Shown one piece after another: positions 27,978 to 39,550 of a stretch of DNA of 64,000 bases; within the stretch, counting starts at the first letter, position 1; each line of letters opens with the position of its first letter. Below the pieces are notes generated by a model, which was given only the letters and a program-made list of their open reading frames with translations, ran no database searches and had not been told where the DNA came from. Position numbers and translations under genes: made by a program. The stretch comes from Rhodoferax sp. WC2427 (GTDB lineage Bacteria; Pseudomonadota; Gammaproteobacteria; Burkholderiales; Burkholderiaceae_C). Where the stretch lies: assembly GCF_040822085.1 (NCBI RefSeq), contig NZ_CP162006.1:124001-188000 (forward strand), read 5' to 3'.

Positions 27978-28868
27978 ATGCGCATCGCCCTCGACCCCTA
28001 CATGCACCGTCACCTCTCGCTGCCCGAGCTCTGCCGCAAGACGGCCGAGCTGGGCTACGAGCACATCGAACTCTCGCCGCGTGCCGACTTTCTGGAATGG
28101 TGGGCCCAGCCGCGCGTCTATCCCGAGCGCATCCAGGGCTTCAAAAAAGCCCTGAAAGACCATGGCGTGAAGCTGGCCACGCTGCAGCCCATGTACCGCT
28201 GGTCCAGCCCGCTGGAAGACGAGCGTCTGGCGGCGATGCGCTATTGGAAAAAGGCCATCCAGGTCGCGGTGGAGATGGACTGCGACACCATGATTTCCGA
28301 GTTTGGCCGGGGTGCCTCGCCCGAGCGCTCGGCCCTGCAAAATTTCAATACGGCTGAGACCTGCGAGGCGGCGTTCTGGCGCTCCATGGATGAGCTGATC
28401 CCCATCTTCGAGCGCGAAGGCGTGGTGTTGTCGATCGAGCCGCACCCCGAAGACTGGATCGAAACCATGGCCCCGGCCATCGACATCGTGCGCTCCATCG
28501 GCTCGTCCGGCGTCAAGCTGTCGTACATCGCGCCACACACCTTCTACTACGGAGACGACATGGCCGCCATGCTGCGCGCTGCCGCCCCGGTGCTGGCCCA
28601 TGTGCGCGTGGCCGACACCTTCAACCACCGCGACTCCTCCGGCCTGCGCTACGTGGTCAACCCGCCGGGTGCCAAGGTGCGGGTGCACCAGCACCTGGAC
28701 ATGGGCAAAGGCGAGATCGACTGGGATGTGTTCTTTGGTACCCTGGCCGAGATCGGTTTTGACGGCGTGCTGTCGAGCTGCGTGTTTGGCTGGGACGAAC
28801 GGGCCGACGACTCGTCGCACTTCATGCGCAGCGAAATTCAGCGCTATCTGGATAAGCACAAAAAGTGA
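27978..28868 (+). CDS. Sugar phosphate isomerase/epimerase family protein (second TIM barrel)
   Basis: A 296-residue TIM barrel of the same superfamily as the previous gene but clearly different in sequence. Likely metal ligands are E in LSIEPHPED, H in HVRVADTFNH, and later H/E residues near VRVHQHLDMGKGEIDW. The gene starts 24 bp after its neighbour and overlaps the RpiR-type gene by 4 nt (GTGA). It probably acts after the IolG-like dehydrogenase on a keto-inositol or derived sugar, which is inferred from context. Confidence 0.87.
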   Translation: MRIALDPYMHRHLSLPELCRKTAELGYEHIELSPRADFLEWWAQPRVYPERIQGFKKALKDHGVKLATLQPMYRWSSPLEDERLAAMRYWKKAIQVAVEMDCDTMISEFGRGASPERSALQNFNTAETCEAAFWRSMDELIPIFEREGVVLSIEPHPEDWIETMAPAIDIVRSIGSSGVKLSYIAPHTFYYGDDMAAMLRAAAPVLAHVRVADTFNHRDSSGLRYVVNPPGAKVRVHQHLDMGKGEIDWDVFFGTLAEIGFDGVLSSCVFGWDERADDSSHFMRSEIQRYLDKHKK

Positions 28869-29119
28869 CCACGCCGCCCACCCAGATCGAGCCGCTGCTG
28901 GCTCACATCGGTAGCGAGTTCGGGGCTTTGAGCAAGCAGCTCAAAACCATCGCCCACTACGTAGCCCAGCACCCCGACACGCTGGGCGGCGAGAAGATCG
29001 AGAACCTGGCGCGCAGCTGCAACGTCCAGCCCTCGGCCGTGGTGCGCTTTGCCAAGCACTTCGGCTTCCACGGATACCGTGACTTCAAGGCGGTGTTCCG
29101 GAGCAGTGTCCAAAGTTAA
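28865..29119 (+). CDS. MurR/RpiR HTH domain only (truncated regulator)
   Basis: An 84-residue protein holding just the N-terminal RpiR helix-turn-helix domain (LARSCNVQPSAVVRFAKHFGFHGYRDFK). Normal family members have about 280 residues, with a C-terminal SIS sugar-phosphate domain. That domain is absent here: the frame ends in TAA right where palindromic repeat copy 8 begins. The GTG start overlaps the preceding isomerase. It is either a degenerate remnant truncated by repeat insertion or deletion, or a stand-alone DNA-binding protein without effector sensing. Confidence 0.8.
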   Translation: MTTPPTQIEPLLAHIGSEFGALSKQLKTIAHYVAQHPDTLGGEKIENLARSCNVQPSAVVRFAKHFGFHGYRDFKAVFRSSVQS

Positions 29120-29122
29120 AGC

Positions 29123-29176
29123 TTTTTAGGCTGCCTGCGCTTATAGAGTAAGCACAAGCAGCTATCTATTTCGTAG
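29123..29176. repeat. Palindromic repeat, copy 8
   Basis: TTTTAGGCTGCCTGCGCTTA and AAGCACAAGCAGCTAT with trailing CGTAGC. It begins 4 bp after the stop of the truncated RpiR gene and overlaps the 3' end of the convergent TetR gene. Confidence 0.75.
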
Positions 29177-29915
29177 CTTTCGTGCTGGCAGGCTTGCGCG
29201 CCCGTTTGGCCGCGGCGGGGCCAGCGGACACCGGCGTCAGGCGCGAGAAGATCGGCCCTTGCACGTCGCCCAGCAGCGGCAGCGGGGCGAAGGCAATGGC
29301 TTCGGCCTCGGCTTCGGGCAGGCCGAAGCCGGTCAGCACGCAGCGCATCATCTGCTCGGGGTGGTGGTCGTGCGTGGGTTCTGTCAGCATGGTCTCGATG
29401 CCGAAAAAGATGGTGCCCAGCACCACGTCGCGGGCCACCCGCACGTTGTCGATCTTCAGGCGCTGCTGGGCGATGGCCTCCAGCAAATCGCGGTTCAGGT
29501 ACACGTCGATCAGCTGCCCGCGCGCCGCCACCCGGGTGCCCACGCGGGTGATGAAAGCCCCCCACAGCGGATAGCGCATGGCGGTTTGCATGTACAGCCG
29601 CGAACCCGCCGAAAAGCGCGCCACCGGGTCGCTGAACTGCCGCACCGCCGGGTCCACCACCTGCAGGATTTCGTCGCTCATGCCACCGGCCACGGCCAGC
29701 AGCAGCTCCGAGGTGGTGCGAAAGTAGTTGTAGAAGGTGCCGCGCGACACCTGGGCGGCGGCAATGAAATCTTCAATCGCCGCGGTGTCTGGCCCCTTTT
29801 CGGCCAGCACCGTCAGCGCGCTCTCGATGAGGCGCAACCGCGTGGCCTCGCGCCGCTGCGCCCCCACCCGCACACGGTGGTCTTCCACCCCTGGTTTCTC
29901 TTCCGCTTTGTTCAT
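29166..29915 (-). CDS. TetR family transcriptional regulator
   Basis: A 249-residue regulator with an N-terminal TetR HTH (about residues 25-70; TAAIEDFIAAAQVSRGTFYNYF) and a helical ligand domain. The C-terminus is basic (RARKPASTKATK), and the last codons lie in a palindromic repeat. It is divergent from the aromatic-degradation operon, whose promoter region carries a 39-bp palindromic sequence. It is most likely the repressor of that operon, released by the aromatic substrate or its CoA or cleavage product. Confidence 0.92.
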   Translation of the reverse strand: MNKAEEKPGVEDHRVRVGAQRREATRLRLIESALTVLAEKGPDTAAIEDFIAAAQVSRGTFYNYFRTTSELLLAVAGGMSDEILQVVDPAVRQFSDPVARFSAGSRLYMQTAMRYPLWGAFITRVGTRVAARGQLIDVYLNRDLLEAIAQQRLKIDNVRVARDVVLGTIFFGIETMLTEPTHDHHPEQMMRCVLTGFGLPEAEAEAIAFAPLPLLGDVQGPIFSRLTPVSAGPAAAKRARKPASTKATK

Positions 29916-29981
29916 GGGCCAAGGTTACACGACCCGCCGCCGCCGCTGCAGCATGCCACGGAGTGGGTGAAAACCCCTATC

Positions 29982-30020
29982 AAATTGTGCAAGTCGTCAT
30001 ATTGACGATGTGTGCAATTT
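29982..30020. promoter_or_regulatory. Palindromic operator over the aromatic-operon promoter
   Basis: The inner dyad TCGTCA-TAT-TGACGA spans 29994-30008. The outer half sites are AAATTG at 29982-29987 and CAATTT at 30015-30020. The TTGACG at 30002-30007 inside it resembles a -35 box, with TAAAAA at 30024-30029 a possible -10 at 16-bp spacing, so a bound TetR protein would block RNA polymerase. This was identified by eye. Confidence 0.6.
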
Positions 30021-30067
30021 AAATAAAAATCCAGCCATCACCAACCCCCCACGATCTGGAGACTCCC

Positions 30068-30904
30068 ATGAAACTATTCCGCCACGGCCCCGCAGGCCAA
30101 GAGAAGCCCGGCGCTGTCGATGCCCAGGGCCAACTGCGCGACCTGTCGCTGCTGGTGCCCGACCTCAGCCCCGAATGGCTGGCCCCGGAGCGCCTGCACG
30201 CCCTGGCCGCCATCGACCTGCAACGCATGCCCCTGGTGGCCGCAGACACGCGCATCGGCTGCCCGGTGAACGGTGTGCGCCAGTTCGTGGCCATCGGCCT
30301 GAACTACCGCAAGCACGCGCTCGAATCCGGCCACGACATCCCCAAGGAACCGGTGGTGTTCACCAAGGCATTGACCTCGCTGGCCGGCCCGAACGACGAC
30401 GTGACCCTGCCCGAGGGCTCGGTGGCGGGCGACTGGGAGATTGAGCTGGGCATCGTCATCGGCAGCGTGGCGCGCCAGGTGCCGGTGGACCAGGCCCTGG
30501 CCCACGTGGCAGGCTACGTGCTGGCCAACGACGTGTCCGAGCGCGGCTGGCAGATCAAGCGCAATGGCCAATGGGGCAAGGGCAAGAGCTTTGACGGCTT
30601 TGGCCCCATCGGCCCCTGGCTGGTCACTGCCGACGAGCTGCCCGACCCGCAAACCATCCCGCTGGAGCTGCGCGTCAACGGCGAAGTGCGCCAGCGCAGC
30701 AACACCGCCGACATGATCTTCAATGTGGCCGAAGTGGTGTCCTACCTCAGCCAGTTCATGACCCTGCTGCCCGGCGACGTGGTGATCACCGGCACCCCCG
30801 AAGGCGTAGGCCTGGGCATGAAGCCGCCGCAGTTTCTGGCGCGCGGCGACGTGATGACCCTGTCGGCCGGCGTGCTTGGCACCCAGCGCCAACAGGTGCG
30901 CTAA
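30068..30904 (+). CDS. Fumarylacetoacetate hydrolase family protein
   Basis: A 278-residue FAH-fold enzyme. The conserved core is GLNYRKHALESG (near residue 77), VFTKALTSLAGPND, DWEIELGIVIG with the metal-binding acids (near 122-132), ANDVSERGWQ, and VITGTPEGVGLG. Relatives hydrolyse or decarboxylate ring-cleavage products (2-hydroxy-6-oxo acids, acylpyruvates). As first gene after the TetR-controlled promoter and neighbour of an extradiol dioxygenase, it probably processes that dioxygenase's product. ATCTGGAG precedes the ATG. Confidence 0.9.
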   Translation: MKLFRHGPAGQEKPGAVDAQGQLRDLSLLVPDLSPEWLAPERLHALAAIDLQRMPLVAADTRIGCPVNGVRQFVAIGLNYRKHALESGHDIPKEPVVFTKALTSLAGPNDDVTLPEGSVAGDWEIELGIVIGSVARQVPVDQALAHVAGYVLANDVSERGWQIKRNGQWGKGKSFDGFGPIGPWLVTADELPDPQTIPLELRVNGEVRQRSNTADMIFNVAEVVSYLSQFMTLLPGDVVITGTPEGVGLGMKPPQFLARGDVMTLSAGVLGTQRQQVR

Positions 30905-30984
30905 ACCGTCCAAACCCTGTGTGAAAGATGCCGCCCGCAGAGGCGGCGGGGACAGCCACGTCCGCAAAAAAGTGGGAGACAAAG

Positions 30985-31902
30985 ATGGCAGACTTTCTCG
31001 CCGTGCACTCGGTGCACGAATTCGTATTCAGCGTGCCCGACCTGGCGCAGGCGCGGCATTTCTACACCAGCTTCGGCCTGGAGGTGCGCGAGGAGGGCCC
31101 AGGCCTGGCGCTGTACACCCAGGGCCACCCGCACCGCTGGGCGCGCATTCTGCCCGGTACGGCCAAGCGTCTGCTGTGGGTGAGCTACGGCATCCATGCG
31201 GCAGACCAGGCCCGCTTCGCGCAGCATCTGGCGGCGCTGGAGATCCCCCGCATTGCGCCGTGCGAAGGGGCGGGCGGTGTGTGGATCGCTGGCCCGGACC
31301 GGTTGCCGCTGCAGCTTGTGGTGGCCGAGAAATCTTCGCCCTCGGCCCCCGTGCCCCGCGTGATGCCTCCGCAAACCGGCTCCGCAGGCCGGGCCCTCAA
31401 CCGCAGCGCGATCCAACCGATTGCGCCGCTGCACCTGTCGCACATCCTGATGTTCAGCGCCAACGTGGTGGAGGCCGTGCAGTTCTACACCACCGTGCTG
31501 GGCCTGCGCCTGTCCGACAGCTCGGGGCCGGTCATTGGCTTCATGCACAGCCCGCACGGCAGCGACCACCACCTGATCGCGCTGGCCCTGTCGGGCGGCG
31601 GCGGGCTGCACCACAGCAGCTGGACGGTGCCGTCGCTGGATGCCGTGGGCCTGGGCGCGCAGCAGATGGCGCAGGCCGGTTACGCGCAGGGCTGGGGCCT
31701 GGGCCGCCACGTGCTGGGCTCCAACTACTTCCGCTACGTGCGCGACCCCTGGGGCAGCTATGCCGAGTACTCGTTCGACATCGACTACATCCCCGCGGGC
31801 ATGGAATGGCCCAGCGCCGACCACCCCATCGAGGACTCGCTCTACACCTGGGGCCCGCCGCCGCCCGACGACTTTGTGACCAATTTTGAGCTAACCGTTT
31901 GA
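30985..31902 (+). CDS. Type I extradiol (catechol 2,3-) dioxygenase, VOC fold
   Basis: A 305-residue two-module vicinal-oxygen-chelate protein. The second module keeps the Fe(II) facial triad: H153 (HLSHILMF), H210 (LHHSSWTV) and E261 (SYAEYSF). It therefore probably cleaves a catechol ring next to the hydroxyls (meta cleavage). GGGAGA precedes the ATG at 30985, so an upstream in-frame start at 30928 is rejected. It ends 18 bp before the hydroxylase gene. The preferred catechol cannot be told from sequence. Confidence 0.88.
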   Translation: MADFLAVHSVHEFVFSVPDLAQARHFYTSFGLEVREEGPGLALYTQGHPHRWARILPGTAKRLLWVSYGIHAADQARFAQHLAALEIPRIAPCEGAGGVWIAGPDRLPLQLVVAEKSSPSAPVPRVMPPQTGSAGRALNRSAIQPIAPLHLSHILMFSANVVEAVQFYTTVLGLRLSDSSGPVIGFMHSPHGSDHHLIALALSGGGGLHHSSWTVPSLDAVGLGAQQMAQAGYAQGWGLGRHVLGSNYFRYVRDPWGSYAEYSFDIDYIPAGMEWPSADHPIEDSLYTWGPPPPDDFVTNFELTV

Positions 31903-31919
31903 TCCCCCGGAGACCCACC

Positions 31920-33500
31920 ATGCAAACAGAAATTCCGATGTACGACGTAGTGCAGATCGGCTACGGCCCGGTCAGCGAAATCATGGCCCTGGCGCTGGCC
32001 CGCCAGGGCCGCAGCGTGGCCGTGTTCGAGCGCTGGCGCGAACGCTTCAGCCTGCCGCGCGCGGTGTGCATAGACCACGAGCTGTACCGTGTGCTGTCGG
32101 CCTTGGGCATGGGCGAGGATTTGCCCGCCGTGAGCCACGCCGGGCCGATGTACCGCTGGTTCAACGCCGAATGGAAGGAGCTGCTGGCCATCGACTGGGA
32201 ATCCGAGTCCATCTCCGGCGGGCCCGAGGTCAACTTCATCCACCAGCCCACGCTGGAAAAAATGTTCGAAGACGTGGTGGCCGCCTGCCCGAATGTAGAG
32301 GTGAACCTGGGCTGGGAGGCCGTGGCCGCCACCCAGACCGCCGACTACGTGGAACTCACGGTGCGCGACTTTGCCACCGACGCGCGCCGCACCGTGCGGG
32401 CCCAATACCTCATCGGGGCCGACGGTGCCAACAGCCTGGTGCGCCAGGCCATAGGCTCCACCCAGGAGGACCGCGGTTTCGAGGCCGACTGGCTGGTGAT
32501 CGACGTGCTGCCGTTTGATGGCGTAGTGCTGGACATCCCGCCCGCCGCCCAGTACTGCAACCCGCTGCGCCCCACCACCATCGTGCCCGCAGGCGTAAAG
32601 GATGGCCGCTACTTCCGCCGCTGGGAATTCATGCGCCTGCCGGGTGAACAGCGCGAAGACCTGGAGCTGGAAAGCCGCGCCTGGGAACTGCTGGCCCCCT
32701 GGGTGCAGCCCCACCAGGCCAGCATCGTGCGGCACAAGGTCTACACCTTCCGCTCGCTGCTGGCCAACACCTGGCGCAAGGGCCGCATGCTGATTGCGGG
32801 CGACGCCGCCCACGTGATGCCACCCTTCATGGGGCAGGGCATGTGCGCCGGGCTGCGCGACGACTGGAACCTGGCCTGGAAGCTCAACCTGGTGCTGGAC
32901 GGCAAGGCCAGCGATGCGCTGCTCGACACCTACCAGCCCGAGCGCCGCCCGCACGTCAGCGATGTGATCGATTTGTCGATGTACCTGGGCAAGGTGATCT
33001 GCATCCCCGATCCGGCCCAAGCCGCCGAGCGGGATGCCGCCTTCTTCAGCGGCCAGGCCGCCCCGCCGCCGCCGTTTCCCAGCCTCACGGCGGGCATTCT
33101 GCGCCATGGCGCGGACGGCAGGCTGCAGGCACCCGCAGGCCTGCTCAGCCCGCACGGCACCGTGCGCCGGGGCACGCAGCAGGGCCGGTTTGACGCGATG
33201 GTGGGCCTGGGCTTTGTGCTCGTCTCCACCGTGGACATCACTTTGGGCGCGGCCCAACACCAGTTTCTGGATGCCCTGGGAACCCGGCGCGTGGTGATCA
33301 CCGCCGACGGCGCGGCACCCGGCAGCTGGGCCGATGTGGACCATAAGTTCCTGCCCTACATGGCGCAGCACGGCATCACCGCGATGCTGGTGCGGCCCGA
33401 CTTCTACCTGTACGGCGCAGTCGCGCAGGCCGAAGACACCCCCGATTTAGTAGACGACCTGGCCGCTGATCTGCAGCGCCACGGTGTCCATGTGATTTAA
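31920..33500 (+). CDS. FAD-dependent aromatic hydroxylase (MhpA/PheA class)
   Basis: A 526-residue class A flavoprotein monooxygenase that hydroxylates a phenolic ring with NAD(P)H and O2. The FAD motif is GYGPVSEIMALALARQG (about residues 14-30), the second FAD motif LIGADGANSLVRQAIG (about 161-176), and the ribityl motif IAGDAAHVMPPFMGQGMCAGLRD is broken at residues 299-320. Domain order and C-terminal thioredoxin-like end match 3-(3-hydroxyphenyl)propionate hydroxylase relatives. In this operon it would make the catechol for the extradiol dioxygenase. ATG 31920 follows CCGGAG. Confidence 0.9.
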   Translation: MQTEIPMYDVVQIGYGPVSEIMALALARQGRSVAVFERWRERFSLPRAVCIDHELYRVLSALGMGEDLPAVSHAGPMYRWFNAEWKELLAIDWESESISGGPEVNFIHQPTLEKMFEDVVAACPNVEVNLGWEAVAATQTADYVELTVRDFATDARRTVRAQYLIGADGANSLVRQAIGSTQEDRGFEADWLVIDVLPFDGVVLDIPPAAQYCNPLRPTTIVPAGVKDGRYFRRWEFMRLPGEQREDLELESRAWELLAPWVQPHQASIVRHKVYTFRSLLANTWRKGRMLIAGDAAHVMPPFMGQGMCAGLRDDWNLAWKLNLVLDGKASDALLDTYQPERRPHVSDVIDLSMYLGKVICIPDPAQAAERDAAFFSGQAAPPPPFPSLTAGILRHGADGRLQAPAGLLSPHGTVRRGTQQGRFDAMVGLGFVLVSTVDITLGAAQHQFLDALGTRRVVITADGAAPGSWADVDHKFLPYMAQHGITAMLVRPDFYLYGAVAQAEDTPDLVDDLAADLQRHGVHVI

Positions 33501-33512
33501 CCAGGAGCCACC

Positions 33513-34760
33513 ATGCACGCTGCTACGCTTACCCCCTCTACGACCACACCGTCCCGCTGGGACATCAGTTACGAATGGAAAGCCGTCACCCTGCTGTGCC
33601 TGGGCTTTGGCCTGGTCGGCATCGACCGCTTCATGATCCTGCCGCTGTTCCCGGTGATCTCGCAGGAGCTGCACCTCAACTACCAGGACCTGGGGCAGAT
33701 CACCGGTGTGCTGTCCATCGCCTGGGGCCTGGCCTCCATCTTCATGGGCAACCTGTCGGACCGGCTGGGCCACCGCAAGGTGCTGATTCCGGCGGTCATC
33801 GTGTTCTCGCTGTTGGCGGGCTTTAGCGGCCTGGCCACGGGCGTGGTCAGCATGATGGCCATCCGCGCGCTGATGGGGCTGGCCGAAGGCGCCTTCACCC
33901 CCGTGAGCATCGTGGCCACGCTGGACGCGTCCAAGCCCTCGCGCCAGGGTATGAATATCGGCATCCAGCAAATGGCACTGCCCTTGTTTGGTTTGGGCAT
34001 CGCCCCGGTGCTGGTGACGCAGCTGCTCAAGGTGGTGGAATGGCACTGGATTTTTGCCCTGGTGTCGATTCCCGGCCTGGCCATCGCCTACCTGCTGTAC
34101 CGCGTGCTGCGCAACACCCCGCCTGCCGTGGCCGCGCTGCACACCGCGACTGCCGACGTGGCCGCGCACCGCTGGAGCGATGTGTTCAAGTACCGCAACA
34201 TCCCCCTGAACATGCTGGGCATGTTGTGCTGGCTGACCTGCCTGGTGGTGCTGAGCGCCTTGCTGCCCAGCTACCTGGTCGACTACCTGCACCTGAGCCT
34301 GGAGCAAATGGGCCTGGTGCTGTCGGCCATCGGCTTTGGCGGCACGCTGGGTACGCTGGTGATGCCTGCGCTGTCAGACCGGCTGGGCCGCAAGCCGGTG
34401 ATGGTGATGTCTGTCATCGGCGCAGGTATCGGTTTGTACTTTTTGATGCACACCGGGGCCGAGCCCTACCGCCTGTTTGGCAGCCTGTTTGCCACGCTGT
34501 TCTTTGTGTTCAGCATGATCTGCCTGACCGTTGGCCCGATCAGCGCCGAGTCGGTGCCCGCCAAGCTGATGACCACCGCGTCCGGCATCGTGGTGGGCAC
34601 GGGTGAGATCTTTGGCGGCGGCATCGCCCCGGTGATTGCAGGCTACGTGGCCCAGCACTACGGTATCCAGTACATCCTGCACCTGGCGGCGGTGGCCCTG
34701 GTGCTGGGCTTTGTGGTGGTGCTGTTCCTGCAAGAAACCGCCCCTTCCCAACGCCGTTGA
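33513..34760 (+). CDS. MFS transporter (aromatic acid importer?)
   Basis: A 415-residue major facilitator with 12 predicted hydrophobic helices. The loop between helices 2 and 3 reads GNLSDRLGHRKVLIP, and the matching loop after helix 8 reads ALSDRLGRKPVMV, both classical MFS signatures. CAGGAG precedes the ATG. It lies 12 bp after the hydroxylase gene and 12 bp before the amidohydrolase gene, so it is probably the uptake system for the operon's aromatic substrate. The specificity is inferred from context. Confidence 0.9.
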   Translation: MHAATLTPSTTTPSRWDISYEWKAVTLLCLGFGLVGIDRFMILPLFPVISQELHLNYQDLGQITGVLSIAWGLASIFMGNLSDRLGHRKVLIPAVIVFSLLAGFSGLATGVVSMMAIRALMGLAEGAFTPVSIVATLDASKPSRQGMNIGIQQMALPLFGLGIAPVLVTQLLKVVEWHWIFALVSIPGLAIAYLLYRVLRNTPPAVAALHTATADVAAHRWSDVFKYRNIPLNMLGMLCWLTCLVVLSALLPSYLVDYLHLSLEQMGLVLSAIGFGGTLGTLVMPALSDRLGRKPVMVMSVIGAGIGLYFLMHTGAEPYRLFGSLFATLFFVFSMICLTVGPISAESVPAKLMTTASGIVVGTGEIFGGGIAPVIAGYVAQHYGIQYILHLAAVALVLGFVVVLFLQETAPSQRR

Positions 34761-34772
34761 ACGGAGCCCGCC

Positions 34773-35843
34773 ATGCACAAGCCCTCCCGCCGCGCCGCAC
34801 TTGGCCAATTTTCTGCTGCCCTGGCCCTGGGCATCACCGGTTCTGCACAGGCAGCAGACACCGCCACCAGCCCTTGCACCTGCGGCCTGGTCGACGCGCA
34901 TTCGCACTACCTGCCGCCGTTCTATGCGCAGGCCCTGGCCGACGCGGGCCTGGTCACGCTGGACGGCGGCTTTCCGGTGCCGCCGTGGTCCGAAGAAAAA
35001 GCCCTGGCCCACATGGACCGGCACAGCATCGACACCTCGATGCTGTCGGTGTCCTCCCCCACCGTGGGCTTTCTGAAAGACAGCCTGGCGCGCCAGCGGC
35101 TGGCCCGCGCGCTGAATGTGTTTGCCGCCGAGCTGGTGCAGCGCACGCCCAGCCGCTTTGGCGCGTTTGCCACCCTGCCGCTGCCCGATGTGGCCGCTTC
35201 GCTGGACGAGATGGGCTACGCGCTGGATGTGCTGAAGCTGGACGGCGTGGTGATGGAAACCAATGTGCACGGCATCTACCTGGGTGATACCCGGCTGGAC
35301 CCGCTGTTTGCCGAACTGCACCGCCGCCGTGCCACGCTGTTTTTGCACCCCACCTCGCCGCCGTGCTTCGAGGCCGTGGGGCTGGGCCGGCCCGCGCCGA
35401 TCTTCGAGTTTCCACTGGACACGGCGCGCACCGTGACCGACCTGGTGTTTGCGGGCACGCTCACCAAGTACCCCGACATCCGCATCATCGTCCCGCACGC
35501 GGGCGGCGCGCTGTCGGCGGTGGCCGAGCGCATCGCCATGTTCTCCACCCTGCCGTTTTTGCCGCAGCGCCCGGCCGGGGGCCCGGACGAGGTGCGCCGG
35601 GTGCTGGCCGCGCTGTACTACGACCTGGCCGGGTCGGCCAGCGACGCGGCCATCGAGCGGCTGCGGCGGCTGGGCTCGCTGAGCCACGTGCTGTTTGGCA
35701 GCGATTTTCCGTTTACCCCGGCGGCGGGCATTGCGGCCAATGTGGCGGCTTTTCGTGCCCTGGGCGGCCTGACGGCAGCCGAACACGAGGGGATGGCGCG
35801 GGGCAATGCACTGCGGCTGTTTCCCCGGTTGGGGTCGTTGTAG
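34773..35843 (+). CDS. Tat-exported amidohydrolase (ACMSD/resorcylate decarboxylase family)
   Basis: A 356-residue metal-dependent amidohydrolase-2 family protein. It has a twin-arginine signal (SRRAALGQF, then a hydrophobic stretch to AQA near residue 27). Metal ligands are H43 and H45 (VDAHSHYLPP), H in LFLHPTSPP, H in IVPHAGGAL and D in LFGSDFPFTP. Relatives decarboxylate hydroxylated benzoates or 2-amino-3-carboxymuconate semialdehyde without O2. A Tat signal is unusual for this group and would place the reaction in the periplasm. It is the last gene of the operon; repeat copy 9 follows. Confidence 0.85.
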   Translation: MHKPSRRAALGQFSAALALGITGSAQAADTATSPCTCGLVDAHSHYLPPFYAQALADAGLVTLDGGFPVPPWSEEKALAHMDRHSIDTSMLSVSSPTVGFLKDSLARQRLARALNVFAAELVQRTPSRFGAFATLPLPDVAASLDEMGYALDVLKLDGVVMETNVHGIYLGDTRLDPLFAELHRRRATLFLHPTSPPCFEAVGLGRPAPIFEFPLDTARTVTDLVFAGTLTKYPDIRIIVPHAGGALSAVAERIAMFSTLPFLPQRPAGGPDEVRRVLAALYYDLAGSASDAAIERLRRLGSLSHVLFGSDFPFTPAAGIAANVAAFRALGGLTAAEHEGMARGNALRLFPRLGSL

Positions 35844-35862
35844 CCGGGCTAAAACTTCAAGC

Positions 35863-35917
35863 GTTTTAGGCCGCCTGTGCTGATGGCATGGGCGTAAGCA
35901 GCTACTTATTTTGTAGT
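35863..35917. repeat. Palindromic repeat, copy 9
   Basis: GTTTTAGGCCGCCTGTGCT and GGCGTAAGCAGCTAC with trailing TTTTGTAG. It follows the last gene of the aromatic operon and precedes the hybrid kinase gene. The rest of the 35844-36028 gap shows no gene. Confidence 0.7.
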
Positions 35918-36028
35918 GTTCATGCAGAAGGGCATGCCCAGGCGTGGGTGTACATAAAGTTACATCCGCAGTATGGTGGAGCCCCGTGCGCTGATTTCTG
36001 GCCGCGCCATTCCAGTCCCGCCCACTGC

Positions 36029-39334
<3,306 letters not shown>

Positions 39335-39336
39335 AA

Positions 39337-39410
39337 CTATGGTTTTCGTAGCTGCTTACGCTTATTCAATAAGCGCTGGATACCAATTAGGCATAAAGAT
39401 AAAAAATAGC
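39337..39410. repeat. Palindromic repeat, copy 10
   Basis: TTCGTAGCTGCTTACGCTTATTCAATAAGCGC is split over 39345-39376, with an inner dyad GCTTATTCAATAAGC; a second AATAGC box follows. It is at the 3' end of the hybrid kinase gene. Confidence 0.7.
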
Positions 39411-39443
39411 GGCCCTGATGATCTCCAAGGCGACTGCAACAAC

Positions 39444-39487
39444 GCCCCTTCCAGAACAGCGCGGAACTGGCTCCGCCAGGCCGCTGC
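39444..39487. repeat. Second repeat family, copy A
   Basis: A 44-bp segment with core GAACAGCGCGGAACTGGCT and then GCCAGGCCGC. It recurs almost identically at 63186-63230. It lies between the hybrid kinase gene and the convergent EamA gene; the gap at 39335-39550 contains no gene. Confidence 0.65.
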
Positions 39488-39550
39488 TGTTGCCCCCTGC
39501 AAGGGTTGGCGGAAAGTGCGCAGCACTGTAGCCTGGGGGTGAGCCAAAGT

